Assembly: GCA_024663395.1 (NCBI GenBank)
Contig: JANFAH010000011.1
Coordinates: 1,054,001-1,118,000, forward strand
Reading direction: 5' to 3'
DNA from: Pisolithus tinctorius
Lineage: Eukaryota > Basidiomycota > Agaricomycetes > Boletales > Pisolithaceae
Length of the DNA stretch: 64,000 bases
Within the stretch, counting starts at the first letter, position 1. Every line of letters begins with the position of its first letter. Under the pieces are notes generated by a model, which saw only the letters and a program-made list of their open reading frames with translations, did no database searches and was not told where the DNA came from. A program made the translations under genes and the position numbers. This document shows positions 1 through 10,641 of this stretch, piece by piece.

Positions 1-643
1 TATAGGAATGGGTAACTTCAAAGGGGCACTTGCCAGTAGAAGTAGAGGTGGAATTGTTGTATGCAAATTGAGCCAAAGGTAGCCATTCTTCCCAGTGGGC
101 CTGCTGTTGGTTGGCATACATCCATAGATACTGCTGAATCTCACAGCTCAACTGCTCTGTTTGACCATCCATCTGCAGGTGGAAAGCTGTAGAGAGTTTC
201 TGGTGTACTCCCAACATTATAAATAGCTCCTTCATGAAACCAGAGGCAAACTGAGGGCCTTGGCCTGACATGATAGAGTCCAGAAGTCCATGGTGTTTCC
301 AAACATGTGTGAGGTAAAGACAAGCTGTGCTAGCAGCTGTTTCTTCTGCAGTGCAGGGAATGAACTCTGCTTCCTTAGAGAACCTATCAACAATGACCAG
401 GACATGGGACTTCCCAGAAGACCCCTTGACTCCAAGATCCATAAAGTCAGTTGTTAACTCTCTCCAAGGCCCATCAGGGATAGGTAAAGGCTTGAGTTCT
501 CCTGCAGGCAGCCTATTTCCAGACTTGCTGGCTTGGCATGTTTGACAGTGCTTTATGTACTCTTCAACATTGGGTTTTAAGGTAGACCACATGAACCAGT
601 GTGTGATCAACTCCTGAGTTCCTTTTATTCCATGATGTCCCAC
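1..643 (-). pseudogene. Ty3/gypsy integrase fragment (old element, distal part)
   Basis: Read on the minus strand from about 643 down, this is the middle of a Ty3/gypsy integrase. An H2C2 zinc-binding stretch (GHHGIKGT... then HCQTCQASK) is followed by the catalytic core with TTDFMDLG, then the region that should read SDRGPQF but reads SGQGPQF, then an HLQMDGQTEQ segment and the LAQFAYNNS segment. The second catalytic Asp is lost and several Arg, Pro and Thr codons carry C-to-T type changes. The N-terminal part lies at 10649-10900, displaced by the nested insertions between. The C-terminus runs off the window at base 1. Confidence 0.88.
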
Positions 644-2505
644 TGTGAGTCAAAGTGTGGAAAGCTGGTGAAATCCAACCAAATCCAACACCAAAGACAA
701 ATAATGTGTGAGTGGTGGTTTGCCTCTGTGGAACCTGGAGTGCAGAAAAACCTAAAGGTGGGGGGGGGACTTCAAGTGGAGGTGCTCCTGGCACAAGTCA
801 TCAATGAGTTATGCAGGAGAAGATGAGTGAGTGATGACTGGACAGAGGATGCTGAACAGAGTGAAGATGTTCAGCCAAAAGGACTTCTGGAGTGATGGAC
901 TTTGGTAAAAATGTGCTCCTGGTGCAAGTCAATGACAAGTTATGCAGGAGTGGGAGGATGACTAAGCAAGACTTGCTGACTAAGTGTGGATGAAGCTTCA
1001 GATAATGAATGATGGTAGATAGACCCCTTTGTAGAGCCTCAACTACCAATGATATGAATGAAGACAGATAGACTCTTCCAAATGAGCCTCAACTGTCAAC
1101 AACAAGTTATGCTGAGTTGAGCTGAACTGACTGCTGAGTGACTTCTGATTCACTTGGGGTGTAGCTAAGTACATGGGGGTTTATATACTGTGGGGGGAGC
1201 ACAGCTTGTGACAAACAAGGCACAAACACTTGGTAAGTAATGAATAAGGACTGAGTAATCACAATGAGTAAGCAAGAAATGAAAAGTAAGCAAGCAAAGA
1301 AGATTGGTAAGTATTGGCAATGAATGAGTCAAGGATAGTCAAAATATCACAGAATGAGTCAAATGGAGTCAGAAACTGAGTAAGCACACTGATATCACAT
1401 TAGGGGGTGGCAATGTGGGTCAGATCTTGGTGGAGACATCTCTAGATCCAAAGATGGCATGACAGATGGACAATGTTTCCAGATAAGGAAGTATTAATTC
1501 CAGAATTGAAGGGCATGAGTCAGGCATCAAAGGGGGCTAGGGCATTGGGGGTCTGTGGGGCAATGGGAGCACATGTGATTGCATCTCCCACCCTTTCATC
1601 CTCTCAGCAAAGTTAACAAAACCTCATGAATGGGGCTCTGACAGAGGAGGAGGAGAATGGGGGACATCTTCTGCTGGATCTTGCAGTAAGAAGGCAAGAT
1701 GCACATCATACTCATCATGAATGCAATCAGGGAGGCTGGAGAACAGTAGACCATGCTGCAGCTGTCACAATGCAGGGAGAATGATGGACAAGATTGGAAT
1801 AAAGATGGTGCAGGGAGCAGGGAGGAATGATCCATATGCTTCATCAACTGGGGAGACTGAAACAACCACATAAGACCTTTCTAACCAAGTGACAGACCTG
1901 AGGCAACCAAAGAATGTCCTTCTGGAAGTCATACTGACAAGGAGAACATGCTGACCAAGCTGCATGGGATGAGATGGGGCTGACAATGATGGGATGAACC
2001 AGGGGGCTTCAGGACAGAAGCTGGTGGGAATGCCTGGCAGATATACATAGCCACTGTCTCTGGCAAATGAGACAAGTGAGATGATCAACAAAGAGGTGGC
2101 CATGATTGATGGACTTAGTGAAATGAGCATCTGATGGATGGAGTGCTGTAGAAATGTGTAGGGTGTGAGGATCCTCTCCAAATTTGGAAGGCAGAATCAC
2201 GTGGCTGAGCACTTTAAGCAAGTGTGAGAATGGAGTCAATATCTTTGGAAATGGTGGAGATATGACAAAAACTGGAATGCCATACACAGGCACTAAAAAC
2301 CTTTTAATGCACACTTAACTTGCTTCCTCTTTTCTCTTCAGCACTGATGACTCATTCTTGTGTGAAGGATGACTGCTTATGTCCAGCAGTCTTTCTACAC
2401 ATGAGGCCTTTAGTCTTCATCTGCATGCATGGGCGTTGTGCACAACTCGTCAATGAGTTAGGCAGAGTCAGCTGTAACCATGTCCACAACACCTTTGGTG
2501 TGTGA
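644..2505 (-). mobile_element. Long LTR-like element, copy A (probable solo LTR)
   Basis: This ~1.86 kb repeat matches copy B (16619-19406, opposite orientation) and copy C (from 62770) along its length. Read on the minus strand it begins TGTCACACACC and ends TTTGACTCAC. The gypsy insertion at 2506 split its first two bases, which now lie at 10647-10648. Flanks are CCACT (639-643) and CTGCT (10649-10653), an imperfect 5-bp duplication. Removing the element restores the integrase frame of the host (SPLA then GHHGIK). TG-ends, short TSD and a TATA box near the 3' end suggest a long solo LTR. Copy A is strongly CpG-depleted relative to copy B, so it is the more mutated copy. Confidence 0.75.
1765..2181 (-). 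pseudogene. Conserved ORF of the long LTR-like element, copy A (broken)
   Basis: This is the homologue of the 185-residue ORF at 16945-17502 in copy B. It starts MERILTPYTF and stays open for about 138 codons before a stop in the stretch that reads ILPTLQQLQ in copy B. Many differences from copy B are Arg to His, Cys or Trp (for example GQRVLL to GQHVLL and SVTRLERSY to SVTWLERSY), which are CpG transitions. I do not recognise the protein. The Ser/Pro-rich composition could equally reflect non-coding LTR sequence that happens to be open. Confidence 0.4.
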
Positions 2506-3218
2506 TGTCATAACCATGCATTCATCATAGGTCTTTGCTCACTCCACAACCTTTTCCGCTGGTCATCTGCTCACTCTGCACAAACTCCACCCAACTTCTG
2601 TTGGTTGCAAACCATCTCCACTCTGACTGCTGTCAGACTTGTGTTGCTCTCCTACCGGACCGAGTGGTCCATTCTCTGAGGGGTCACGTGACTACCTTCG
2701 CAGTCAGGTACTCCGCAGCGTGCTCACTGCATGGTCCAGTGCCTGGACTATTTCCTTTTCTGGATGTTCTGTGTTACCCATTCGTATGTCCTCCATCTAC
2801 CCTTCATTCGCCATCCAGGATATTTTACTTGAAAATTTATGAGTCTCCATATGTCAATTCCGATTCCAATTACTGTACCTCCGTAGCAGTATAAAAACAT
2901 GTACTGTACTCCGCTGTTCTTCAGTATGAATATCAACTTAGTTCCTACTCCCTCTGATTCCGTCTTCTGTCTGTCGGAGTTATCTCCAACTCTCCGTCTG
3001 TACTCTCCCTCTGAAATACGAGGGCTGAGATCGTGCAAGGGGGTAGTGCATGAGCTAAACCCGATGCCTCACTCTGCTCTGCCTTTGCTTCAGTGGCCTT
3101 TGTCTCTGCCGACACTCCGCTAGTCGGAGTTCTGTCCCTGTGTGTCGGACTTGCTTCCGGACTCTCCTCTAGACCTTGTTTAGCATCGGAGTTGGTCGGA
3201 GTAGGCCTGGACTTGACA
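2506..3218 (+). repeat. 5' LTR of gypsy-1
   Basis: This 713-bp repeat is closely matched by 9928-10641. It has TG...CA ends (TGTCATAACC ... CTTGACA). Differences between the two LTRs are largely C/T and G/A, several at CpG sites, for example ACCATGCATTC against ACCGTGCATTC. A TATAAAA box lies at 2890-2896. The internal region begins at 3219. I did not identify a tRNA primer-binding site there. Confidence 0.95.
2890..2896 (+). promoter_or_regulatory. TATA box of gypsy-1 5' LTR
   Basis: TATAAAA lies in the 3' half of the LTR and is repeated at the same place in the 3' LTR (10312-10318). The position fits a pol II promoter driving the element transcript. Confidence 0.6.
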
Positions 3219-3279
3219 GTATATTCGTACTCACACTTGTACAATCTCCTTTTCTGTCTTCCAAAAAACTTATGCCATT

Positions 3280-4563
3280 ATGAGAACTCAAGCTCAATCC
3301 CAGAGAGAGGTCGCTGAGAACCTTGCTGTAGCACTAGCTAATCCGCATCGACTCCCTTCTGTCGTTGAACAATTCCAGTCTTTTTCTGCTCGATGCTGCT
3401 CTCGTGCTGAAGGCAAACGCGCTTTGCAAGCTGGTCGCTCCGACCTCCACCCAACAACTTTCCATACTCCGTCTCCTCGTAACCGAGATGATGGACCTGA
3501 CCCTGACCCTGACTATCCTGATGGTGATCCCAATGGCAGGGGCAGCAGTGACGGGGATATCCCCGAAGACCTGGCTGAGCTGCCAGAGGATCCCCTTGTA
3601 GCTCTTGCTAGAGCTGTCCATGCACTTGCACGGTCTAGTTCACACACTGGGGACTCTGCTCCGAAAACCAAAGTCCACGAGCCTGACACCTTCGACGGCT
3701 CTGACCCTAAAAAACTCCGCAAGTTCCTCGTTCAGTGTGAGTTGAACTTCCAAGACCGCCCTCGCACATTCCGCTCTGACAGAGCGAAGGTTACCTTCGC
3801 TCAATCTTATCTTAAGGGCATGGCCCTGGCTTGGTTTGAGCCAGACCTACTAAATCCCAACAACTATGACTGCTCGCTCTGGATGGACAACTACCATGAG
3901 TTCTTGCAAGAGCTCACAACTAACTTCGGTCCGCATGATGCCATAGTGGATGCCATCCAACAACTCGAGAACCTAACCATGAAAGATGGGTCTCAAATTA
4001 CCAAATACATCGTGGAGTTCAATCGCTGGGCTTCACAGGTCAAGGACTATGGTGTCAGTGCACTCCGCCACCGCTTCTATAGCGGACTTCCAGACCGCAT
4101 CAAGGACAAGATTGCTTGTGTCAGAAAACCTTCTACCCTCGCACAACTCCACGAACTCACTCAGACCATTGATGCACGCTACTGGGAGTGCAAAGCAGAG
4201 ATCTCGCGCACCACCAAGTCTGCCTCTGACAAGTCACAGTCTTCCAACTCCGACAATAAACCTAAGTCATCCTCCTCCTCCTCTGCTCCAAAGTCTGACG
4301 CCAAGGGCAAGGGCAAACAGAAAGATCTGCCCAAGTCTGACATGCCTAAGTCCGATATTGCCCACCTTCTGGGCAAAGATGGCAAACTCACCTCCACTGA
4401 GTGACAGCACAGGATGAAGAACAACCTCTGCCTCTTCTGTGGCAAGGCCAGCCACTCCGCCAAGGACTGTCCCAAGTCCACCTCTCGCGCAGCCAAAGCC
4501 CGTGCAGCTACAGCTGGAACTCCGCCTACTCCGCCTGTGGAGAAGGCAGAGCCAAAAAATTAG
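3280..4563 (+). pseudogene. gag: gypsy-1 Gag
   Basis: This is the capsid/nucleocapsid precursor that packages the element RNA. It starts at ATG 3280 (MRTQAQSQREV), 62 bases inside the 5' LTR. A retrotransposon-gag domain lies at about residues 145-310 (KLRKFLVQCELNF, GMALAWFEPDLL, ITKYIVEFNRWASQV), followed by a Ser/Lys-rich linker. A TGA at 4402-4404 interrupts the frame. Past it, the same frame gives a classic CX2CX4HX4C zinc knuckle (CLFCGKASHSAKDC, about 4430-4472) and ends at TAG 4561-4563. The TGA is most simply an Arg CGA hit by C-to-T. Pol follows in the -1 frame. Confidence 0.9.
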
Positions 4564-7500
4564 TCCGCTCCTCCAGGGAGCTCGCACAGCCTGGAGGAAG
4601 CATTGATCCCAACTGTGTGCAACTGGACATCCGACTCAATGCATCTGCTCTTTCTAGTCCCAATTCTTTACTTCCATCTGTAACTCTTCCAGATTATTCT
4701 GTTGATACTTTTTCTGTGTTGATTGATTCTGGTTCTTCTCATTGCTTCGTAGACCCATCTGTAATCAGAAAATATGCCATTCCTGTTTCCTCTGTTTCTC
4801 CGCCAATTCTGCTCTGCTTGTTTGATGGTAGTACAAATGCTGTCATTTCCCAAGAAGTAGATCTTTCCCTCCACTTTCCTTCTGGTGATGTCAACTCCAT
4901 TTCATTTTATGTTACTCCATTGGATTCTTCATGTTCGCTGGTGTTAGGACACAACTGGCTCACCCGCTTCAATCTGTTGATTGACTGGGTACTGGGCAGT
5001 ATATCATTCAAACCATTGTTACAGGGAATGCCAACACCCCAGGCGCCTTCGTCACCTTCTGCTGCGACCTCCACTCCGGATCCAACACCCTCCGCTCCGT
5101 TTGCAGCTCCGACTGCACCTCTGACAGACTCACTGCACTCCGCTCCGCTCGTCTCACTCATCAATGCTGCTGTGTATGTCAGAGCCTGTGCTCTCCCTGG
5201 CTCTAGACAGTTCCGCTTACAGCTCTCCACAGATGATGTGAAGCTTCATGCGTCCTCTGCTTCATCTCTGCCTCCTGACCTCTCCTCAGTTCCTTCTGAG
5301 TATCACGAGTTTGCCGACATCTTTAGTAAAGACAAGGCCACAGAACTTCCGCCACACCGCTCGTTCGATCTCAAGATCAACCTTGAGGAAGGAGCCTCTC
5401 TGCCCATTGGCACGATCAACTCTCTTTCTCCGCCAGAGCTTGAAGCTCTACGCACCTTTATTGACGAGCATCTTGGCTACAGTTTCATCAAACAGTCCAC
5501 CTCCACTCACGGTGCCCCTGTCCTCTTCGTGAAAAAGAAGGATGGCTCACTCCACCTCTGCATAGACTACTGAGGACTCAATAAAATCACAAAAAAAGAC
5601 CGCTATCCACTGCTGCTCATCTCCGACCTACTCAACTCTCCAAGCTGCACTAAAGTCTACACCAAGATCGATCTCCACCATGCCTATCGTCTAGTCTGCA
5701 TAGCAGACAGAGATGAATGGAAAACGGCTTTCTGCACTTGTTATGGTTCTTACGAGTGGCAGGTAATGCCATTCAGTCTGACTAACATGCCTGCGGCTTT
5801 CCAGCGATTTGTCAATAGCATCTTTGCAGACATGCTCGATGTCTGCATCGTGGTATACCTCGATGACATCCTAATCTATTTGCAGGACATGGAGTCGCAT
5901 CGTGAACACGTAAAAGAGGTACTCCGCCACCTTCGAAAGCATGGCCTTTATGCCAAGCCAGAGAAATGCAAGTTTCACTCTGACTCTGTCAAGTACCTCG
6001 GTTATGTCCTTTCTCCCTCCGGTCTCACCATGTCTGCTGAGAAGGTCCAGGCAGTCTGCGACTGGCCTGAGCTGTGGAAGGTGCGAGACATCCAGTCTTT
6101 CCTTGGTTTCGCAAATTTCTACAGATGGTTCATTAATAACTACTCCAACATCATCGTTCCACTCACTTGCCTCATGCGAAAGGGTGCTCCTTGGAACTTT
6201 TCTGAGGAGTGCTGGTCCGCTTTCCTCCACCTGAAGGATGCCTTCAGTTCCACTCCTATTCTCACTCATTGGGTTCCCGACGCTCCGCTTACAGTTGAAA
6301 CCAACACCTCTGACTATGCCATTGCTGGCAATTTGTCGATCACCTGCTCCGACGGTGAACTCCGCCCAGTCGCTTTCTACTCTCGCACCATGACCATGCC
6401 AGAACTCAACTATGATACCCATGACAAGGAGCTGTTGGCTATCTTCAAGGCCTTCCGCCATTGGTGGCATTACTTAGAAGGCTCCACCTTACCTGTCGAC
6501 ATGGTGACGGACCACAAAAACCTTGAGTACTTTTCCACCTCTAAGGTTCTCACTCGTTGACAGGCCTGCTGGTCGGAGTACCTTTCCCAGTTTAATCTTT
6601 CTATCCACTTCTGACCTGGCCACTTAGGAGCCAAACCCGATGCACTTACACAATGTTGGGATGTCTACCCAAAAGGGGGGGATAGGGACTATGCGCAGGT
6701 AAATCCTCACAATCTCCACCCTATGTTTACACAGGAGCAACTTGCGTCGTCCCTCCGTACCACCACCCTCATGGCACCTGTACTCCGCGCCACCATGGTC
6801 TTCGATGTTGAGTGCTTGCACTCTGACATCATCTCCACCCTACCCTCTGACCCTGTCTCTGCCAGCCATCTCCCAACTCCAACTAAGCCTCGGTGGTCCC
6901 TGGACTCTGACAGTCTACTCCACCTTGATGGTCATATCTTTGTCCCTGACATTGATGACCTCCACCTTCGAGTGCTTCAGTTCAAGCATGATCATCCTCT
7001 AGCAGGCCATTTCAGGCAAAACCGCACCCTAGAACTCGTCTGCAGGGACTACGTGTGGCCCAACCTCCGCTCCGACATGAAAGAATACGTCAGGTCTTGC
7101 ACCACCTGTGGACAGAGCAAAACTCCGCGCCACCACCCTTATGGTCTACTGAAGCAACTCCCCATCCCAGAGAGACCTTGGAACTCCATCTCCATGGACT
7201 TCATCGAACACCTCCCCAACTCCGATGGCTACTCCGCCATACTCATGGTAGTGGACCACCTCTCAAAGCAAGTGGTGTTCATCCCCACCCACGACTCCGT
7301 CACCTCCACCGAACTCGCTAAGCTCTTCCTTACCCATGTCTTCTCCAAACACAGAGTACCAGCTAATGTCACCTCCGACAGAGGTCCTGAGTTCATCTCA
7401 CACTTCTTCTGCTCTTTAGGAAAGGCCCTTGATATGCGTCTTCACTTCACTTCGGGTTACCACCCAGAAGGCGATGGCCAGACCAAGCGAACGAACCAGA

Positions 7501-8279
7501 CCCTCGAACAGTACCTTTGTGTCTACTGTAACTACCAACAAGACAACTGGGCTGAGCTGTTACCTCTAGCAGAGTTCACTTTCAACAACGCACCAAGTGC
7601 GACTACTGGAGTTTCTCCCTTCTTCGCTAACAAGGGATACCATCCAAACTTGTCTGTGGTCCCTGACCAAGACTTCACCTCTCCGAGGGCTCACGACTAC
7701 GTCGTCGAGCTCTCCGCCCTTCATGACTTCCTCCATTCTGAAATGTCCGCCGCTCAACAGTGCTACCAGGGTCCAGCAGATGCTAAATGCATACCTCCGC
7801 CTGAGTTCAAGGTCGGAGAACAGGCCTATGTCAAAGCCAAGTACTTCCACTCCACTCATCCTTCGGAAAAACTCTCCGAAAAGTACTTAGGTCTGTTCAC
7901 CATCTTGGCCAGGCCAGGTATGCATTCTGTCACACTTAAGCTCCCTGACTCTATGCACTCGGTACATCCAGTCTTCCATGTCTCACAACTGGAAGCCGCG
8001 GCGACTAACCCTTTCCCAAACCGACAACAACCTCCGCCTCCGCTGGTGGATGTCGATGGTGACCTTGAGTACGAAGTATCGGAGATACTTGACTCTAAGG
8101 TGGACCGCCATCACCGCCACTGTCAACTCTTGTATCTAGTCTGCTGGGCTGGTTACGAGAACACCGACGAGGAAACCTCTTGGTTGCTTGCAACTGAGCT
8201 AGATCACGCTTCTGACATAGTATCCACTTTCCATGAACGCTATCCACACAAACCTGGCCCGTACCGACCTCTGCCATAA
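4564..8279 (+). pseudogene. pol: gypsy-1 Pol: protease, RT, RNase H, integrase, chromodomain
   Basis: Pol lies in one frame, -1 relative to gag, with TGA codons at 5571-5573, 6558-6560 and 6612-6614. In order: aspartic protease (VLIDSGSSHCFVD, about 4719-4757); reverse transcriptase with the YLDD active site (CIVVYLDDILIY, about 5845-5880); RNase H (TNTSDYAIA, YDTHDKELLAI, DMVTDHKNLEYF); integrase with an H-H-C-C zinc finger (HDHPLAGHF ... CTTCGQSK), D in SMDFIEHLP and D in TSDRGPEF; then a chromodomain (EVSEILDSKV ... YLVCWAGYENTDEETSWL, about 8070-8200). The motif expected to read GQTERTNQ reads GQTKRTNQ, so the third catalytic residue is lost. Several Arg-to-Gln or Cys changes also fit CpG decay. 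Confidence 0.93.
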
Positions 8280-8440
8280 TACTCCGCCTACATAAACCTC
8301 CTCTGCGGGCCAACTCCGCCTCTTACCAAACTACCTTAAGTACTTTAGAATTTTCTCCGCTTATCTGTTTCACTTCTCAGAGTCACAAACAAAATCACAA
8401 GTCTATCTCATAGTAATACAAAATATACAAACTAAAGACA

Positions 8441-8459
8441 AAAAAAAAAAAAAAAAAAA
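8441..8459 (+). repeat. Poly(A) tract inside gypsy-1
   Basis: This is a homopolymer of about 19 A between the end of pol and the convergent antisense gene. On the minus strand it is a poly(T) just downstream of the antisense stop codon. It may mark the shared 3' end of the two convergent genes. Confidence 0.5.
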
Positions 8460-8474
8460 GAAAACAAAACTACT

Positions 8475-9734
8475 CTACTCTTCCATCGCTTGTCCTCCAC
8501 CACCCTCCTGTTCTTCTCCGCCTTCCTTCTCTCCTCCAACTTCTTCCTCTTCCTCGTTATCCCCCTCTGCACCTTCATCCGCTTCCTTGTTCTTGTCCTC
8601 CTCCGCCTCCGACTGAGGCCTCTTCCATCCTCTGCCTGTGTGCTCGGCCTCGGCCATCCTGGCCTCTCGTGCATCCTCCCTCCTCCTCATCTCTGCCCAT
8701 TCTGCCCACTCACGGTACAGCCCCCACTCGTTGGCTGTCCACTCCACAGCCTCTGCCATCTGCTCCGCTGCCCTTGCCATCCTCTCAAAGGCTGTTGCAG
8801 CCTTCTCGTGCGCTGCCATGTACCTCTCCGCAGCCTGCAGCTGCCACTCCCGCTCCCACTCCGTCCACCAGGAGGAGACCCCCGCTCCTGAGGGTCCCTC
8901 GTGTGGTGTTGCTGGCTCCTCCTCCTCTTCTCTGCCTATCTCCCACTCGTTGTCTGCTTCTTCTGTCTCTGTCGCTCTCTCCTTTCCCTTCCCTCGCACC
9001 CTCTTCTTCTTCTCCCCTCGGGAACTTCCTGTCCCTGCCCTCTTTCATGGAGGTCCTGCCACCGCCTCTTCCCACGTCCAGCTGCACATCTTTTTCTTGT
9101 TGTGACAGGGCACGCAGGCCCTGGTCTTGCCCTGCCCTGGCTTGCACTGGCCTGCTGTCAGACTCGCTATGCAGCGAGTGCAAGGCGGCCTCCTGGTAGC
9201 GGTGACCACCACAGAGGTCCCAGGGACCCTCTGGGCAGTGTTGACATCATACACCACGCCACTTAACCTGAAATGAAGGAAGGGTAGGGTAAAATACAAG
9301 TCAGCTCCGCCTGACTTGCAGTGCTTTGTCACTCACTTTTGCACGGCCTCATCACGCCTGGCCTGAGCCCGCTCCTGGGAGGCCCTCTGCCTCTGCCTCT
9401 TGGCCTCCTCCACTGCCACTTTCTGCTTCTGCCTCTCAGCCTCTTCCTCCACCACCTTCTTCCTCTGAGCTTCCTCCTCTTCTCTCTGCCTCCACTCCGC
9501 CTCCAGTCGCACCTCCTCTGCCTTTCGTTGTCTGGCCTCCTCTCATTTGGCCTTGCACTCCCTCTCTTTCTGCTCCGCCTCCTCCCTCCGACAGGTCTTC
9601 TCCGCGTTTTTCTCACACTTGGTGTCAGTTGAGTTGTCAGTGAGGACGACCAATGCGTCATCCATGACTTGCGAGTAGTCGCGGGAATGGCCTGGGGTTG
9701 GTTGGGGGGTAGTGTTCTTGCGCTGGAAGGACAT
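8475..9734 (-). pseudogene. Antisense accessory gene of gypsy-1, Cys-cluster and charged coiled coil
   Basis: This gene is convergent with pol and lies between pol and the 3' LTR. It starts at 9734 (MSFQRKNTTPQP). A Glu/Arg/Lys-rich helical segment (EEARQRKAEEVRLEAEWRQ and following) reaches a likely intron at 9268-9336 (GTGAGT ... TTTCAG, 69 nt). The next exon holds a cysteine cluster (CTRCIAS, then GQC, then ACVPCHNKKKMCSW) resembling fungal zinc-cluster DNA-binding motifs. The end is acidic and low-complexity (EEEEEVGGEKEGGEE), with a stop at about 8475. TGA codons near 9543 and 9045 interrupt an otherwise single frame; both fit CGA to TGA. Function is unknown. Similar Cys-cluster hypothetical proteins are common in mushroom genomes. 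Confidence 0.65.
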
Positions 9735-9913
9735 GATGATGGGAGGAAGGGACGAAGGTTCAGTACCCTAACACATGTTTTTAAGCGGTACTTCAAACTC
9801 CAATGGAGCTCCGCCGCAGCTAAAGCCATCATCCTCGAGGCATCAAAATAATTTCAAATGATCAACTCGTGTTGATCTCGTCCTGTACATGCGGCCTTCA
9901 GGGGTTCAGGCCC

Positions 9914-9927
9914 TAAGGGGGGGGCAC
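9914..9927 (+). other. Polypurine tract of gypsy-1
   Basis: A TAAGGGGGGGG-type purine run lies just upstream of the 3' LTR, separated from it by CAC. This is the expected position for plus-strand priming. Confidence 0.7.
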
Positions 9928-10641
9928 TGTCATAACCGTGCATTCGTCATAGGTCTTTGCTCACTCTGCAACCTTTTCTGCCGGTCATCTGCTCACTCCA
10001 CACAAACTCCACCCAACTTCTGTTGGTTGCAAACCATCTCCACTCTGACTGCTGTCGGACTTGTGTTGCTCTCCTACCAGACCGAGCGGTCTGTTCTCTG
10101 AGGGGTCATGTGACTACCTTCGCAGTCAGGTACTCCACAGCACGCTCACCATATGGTCCAGCGCCTGGACTATTTCCTTTTCTGGATGTTCTGTGTTACC
10201 CGTTCATATGTCCTCCATCTACCCTTCATTTGTCATCCAGGAAATTTTACTGGAAAATTTATGAGTCTCCGTATGTCAATTCTGATTCCAATTACTGTAC
10301 CTCCATAGCAGTATAAAAACATGTACTGTACTCTGCTGTTCTTCAGTATGAATATCAACTTAGTTCCTACTCCCTCTGATTCCATCTTCTGTCTGTCGGA
10401 GTTATCTCCGACTCTCCATCTGTACTCTCCCTCTGAAATACAAGGGCTGAGATCATGCAAGGGGGTAGTGCACGAGCTAAACCCGATGCCCTCACTCTGC
10501 TCCACCTTTGCTTCAGTGGCCTTCATCTCTGCCGACACTCCGCTAGTTGGAGTTCTGTCCCTGTGTGTCGGACTTGCTTCTGGACCCTCCTCTAGACCTT
10601 GTTTAGCATCAGAGTTGGTCGGAGTAGGCCTGGACTTGACA
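9928..10641 (+). repeat. 3' LTR of gypsy-1
   Basis: This 714-bp partner of the 5' LTR starts TGTCATAACCG and ends CTTGACA. It is followed by the second TGTGA target duplication at 10642-10646. A TATAAAA box lies at 10312-10318. Confidence 0.95.

Larger units (their letters stand above)
2506..10641 (+). mobile_element. Chromodomain Ty3/gypsy retrotransposon (gypsy-1), complete, inactive
   Basis: This is a full-length chromovirus: 5' LTR 2506-3218, gag 3280-4563, pol to 8279 ending in a chromodomain, an antisense gene 8475-9734, a polypurine tract next to 9927 and 3' LTR 9928-10641. A perfect 5-bp target duplication TGTGA flanks it (2501-2505 and 10642-10646). The LTRs begin TGTCATAACC and end CTTGACA. 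Gag, pol and the antisense gene all carry premature TGA codons, and the integrase lacks its catalytic Glu, so this copy cannot move on its own. It landed in the terminus of long LTR-like copy A, so it is younger than that copy. Confidence 0.93.

Noticed and set aside
3219..3260. tRNA-iMet primer-binding site after the gypsy-1 5' LTR
   Set aside because: The sequence GTATATTCGTACTCAC does not match the usual complement. Self-priming is possible but cannot be shown from this window.
5871..6470. 199-codon minus-strand open frame
   Set aside because: It lies opposite the well-conserved RT/RNase H of gypsy-1 and has no motif.
8490..9632. Long plus-strand open frames rich in Leu, Ser and Pro
   Set aside because: They are the complement of the Glu/Arg-rich antisense gene. 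Strand choice is settled by the cysteine cluster, the consensus intron and the TGA-only breaks on the minus strand.
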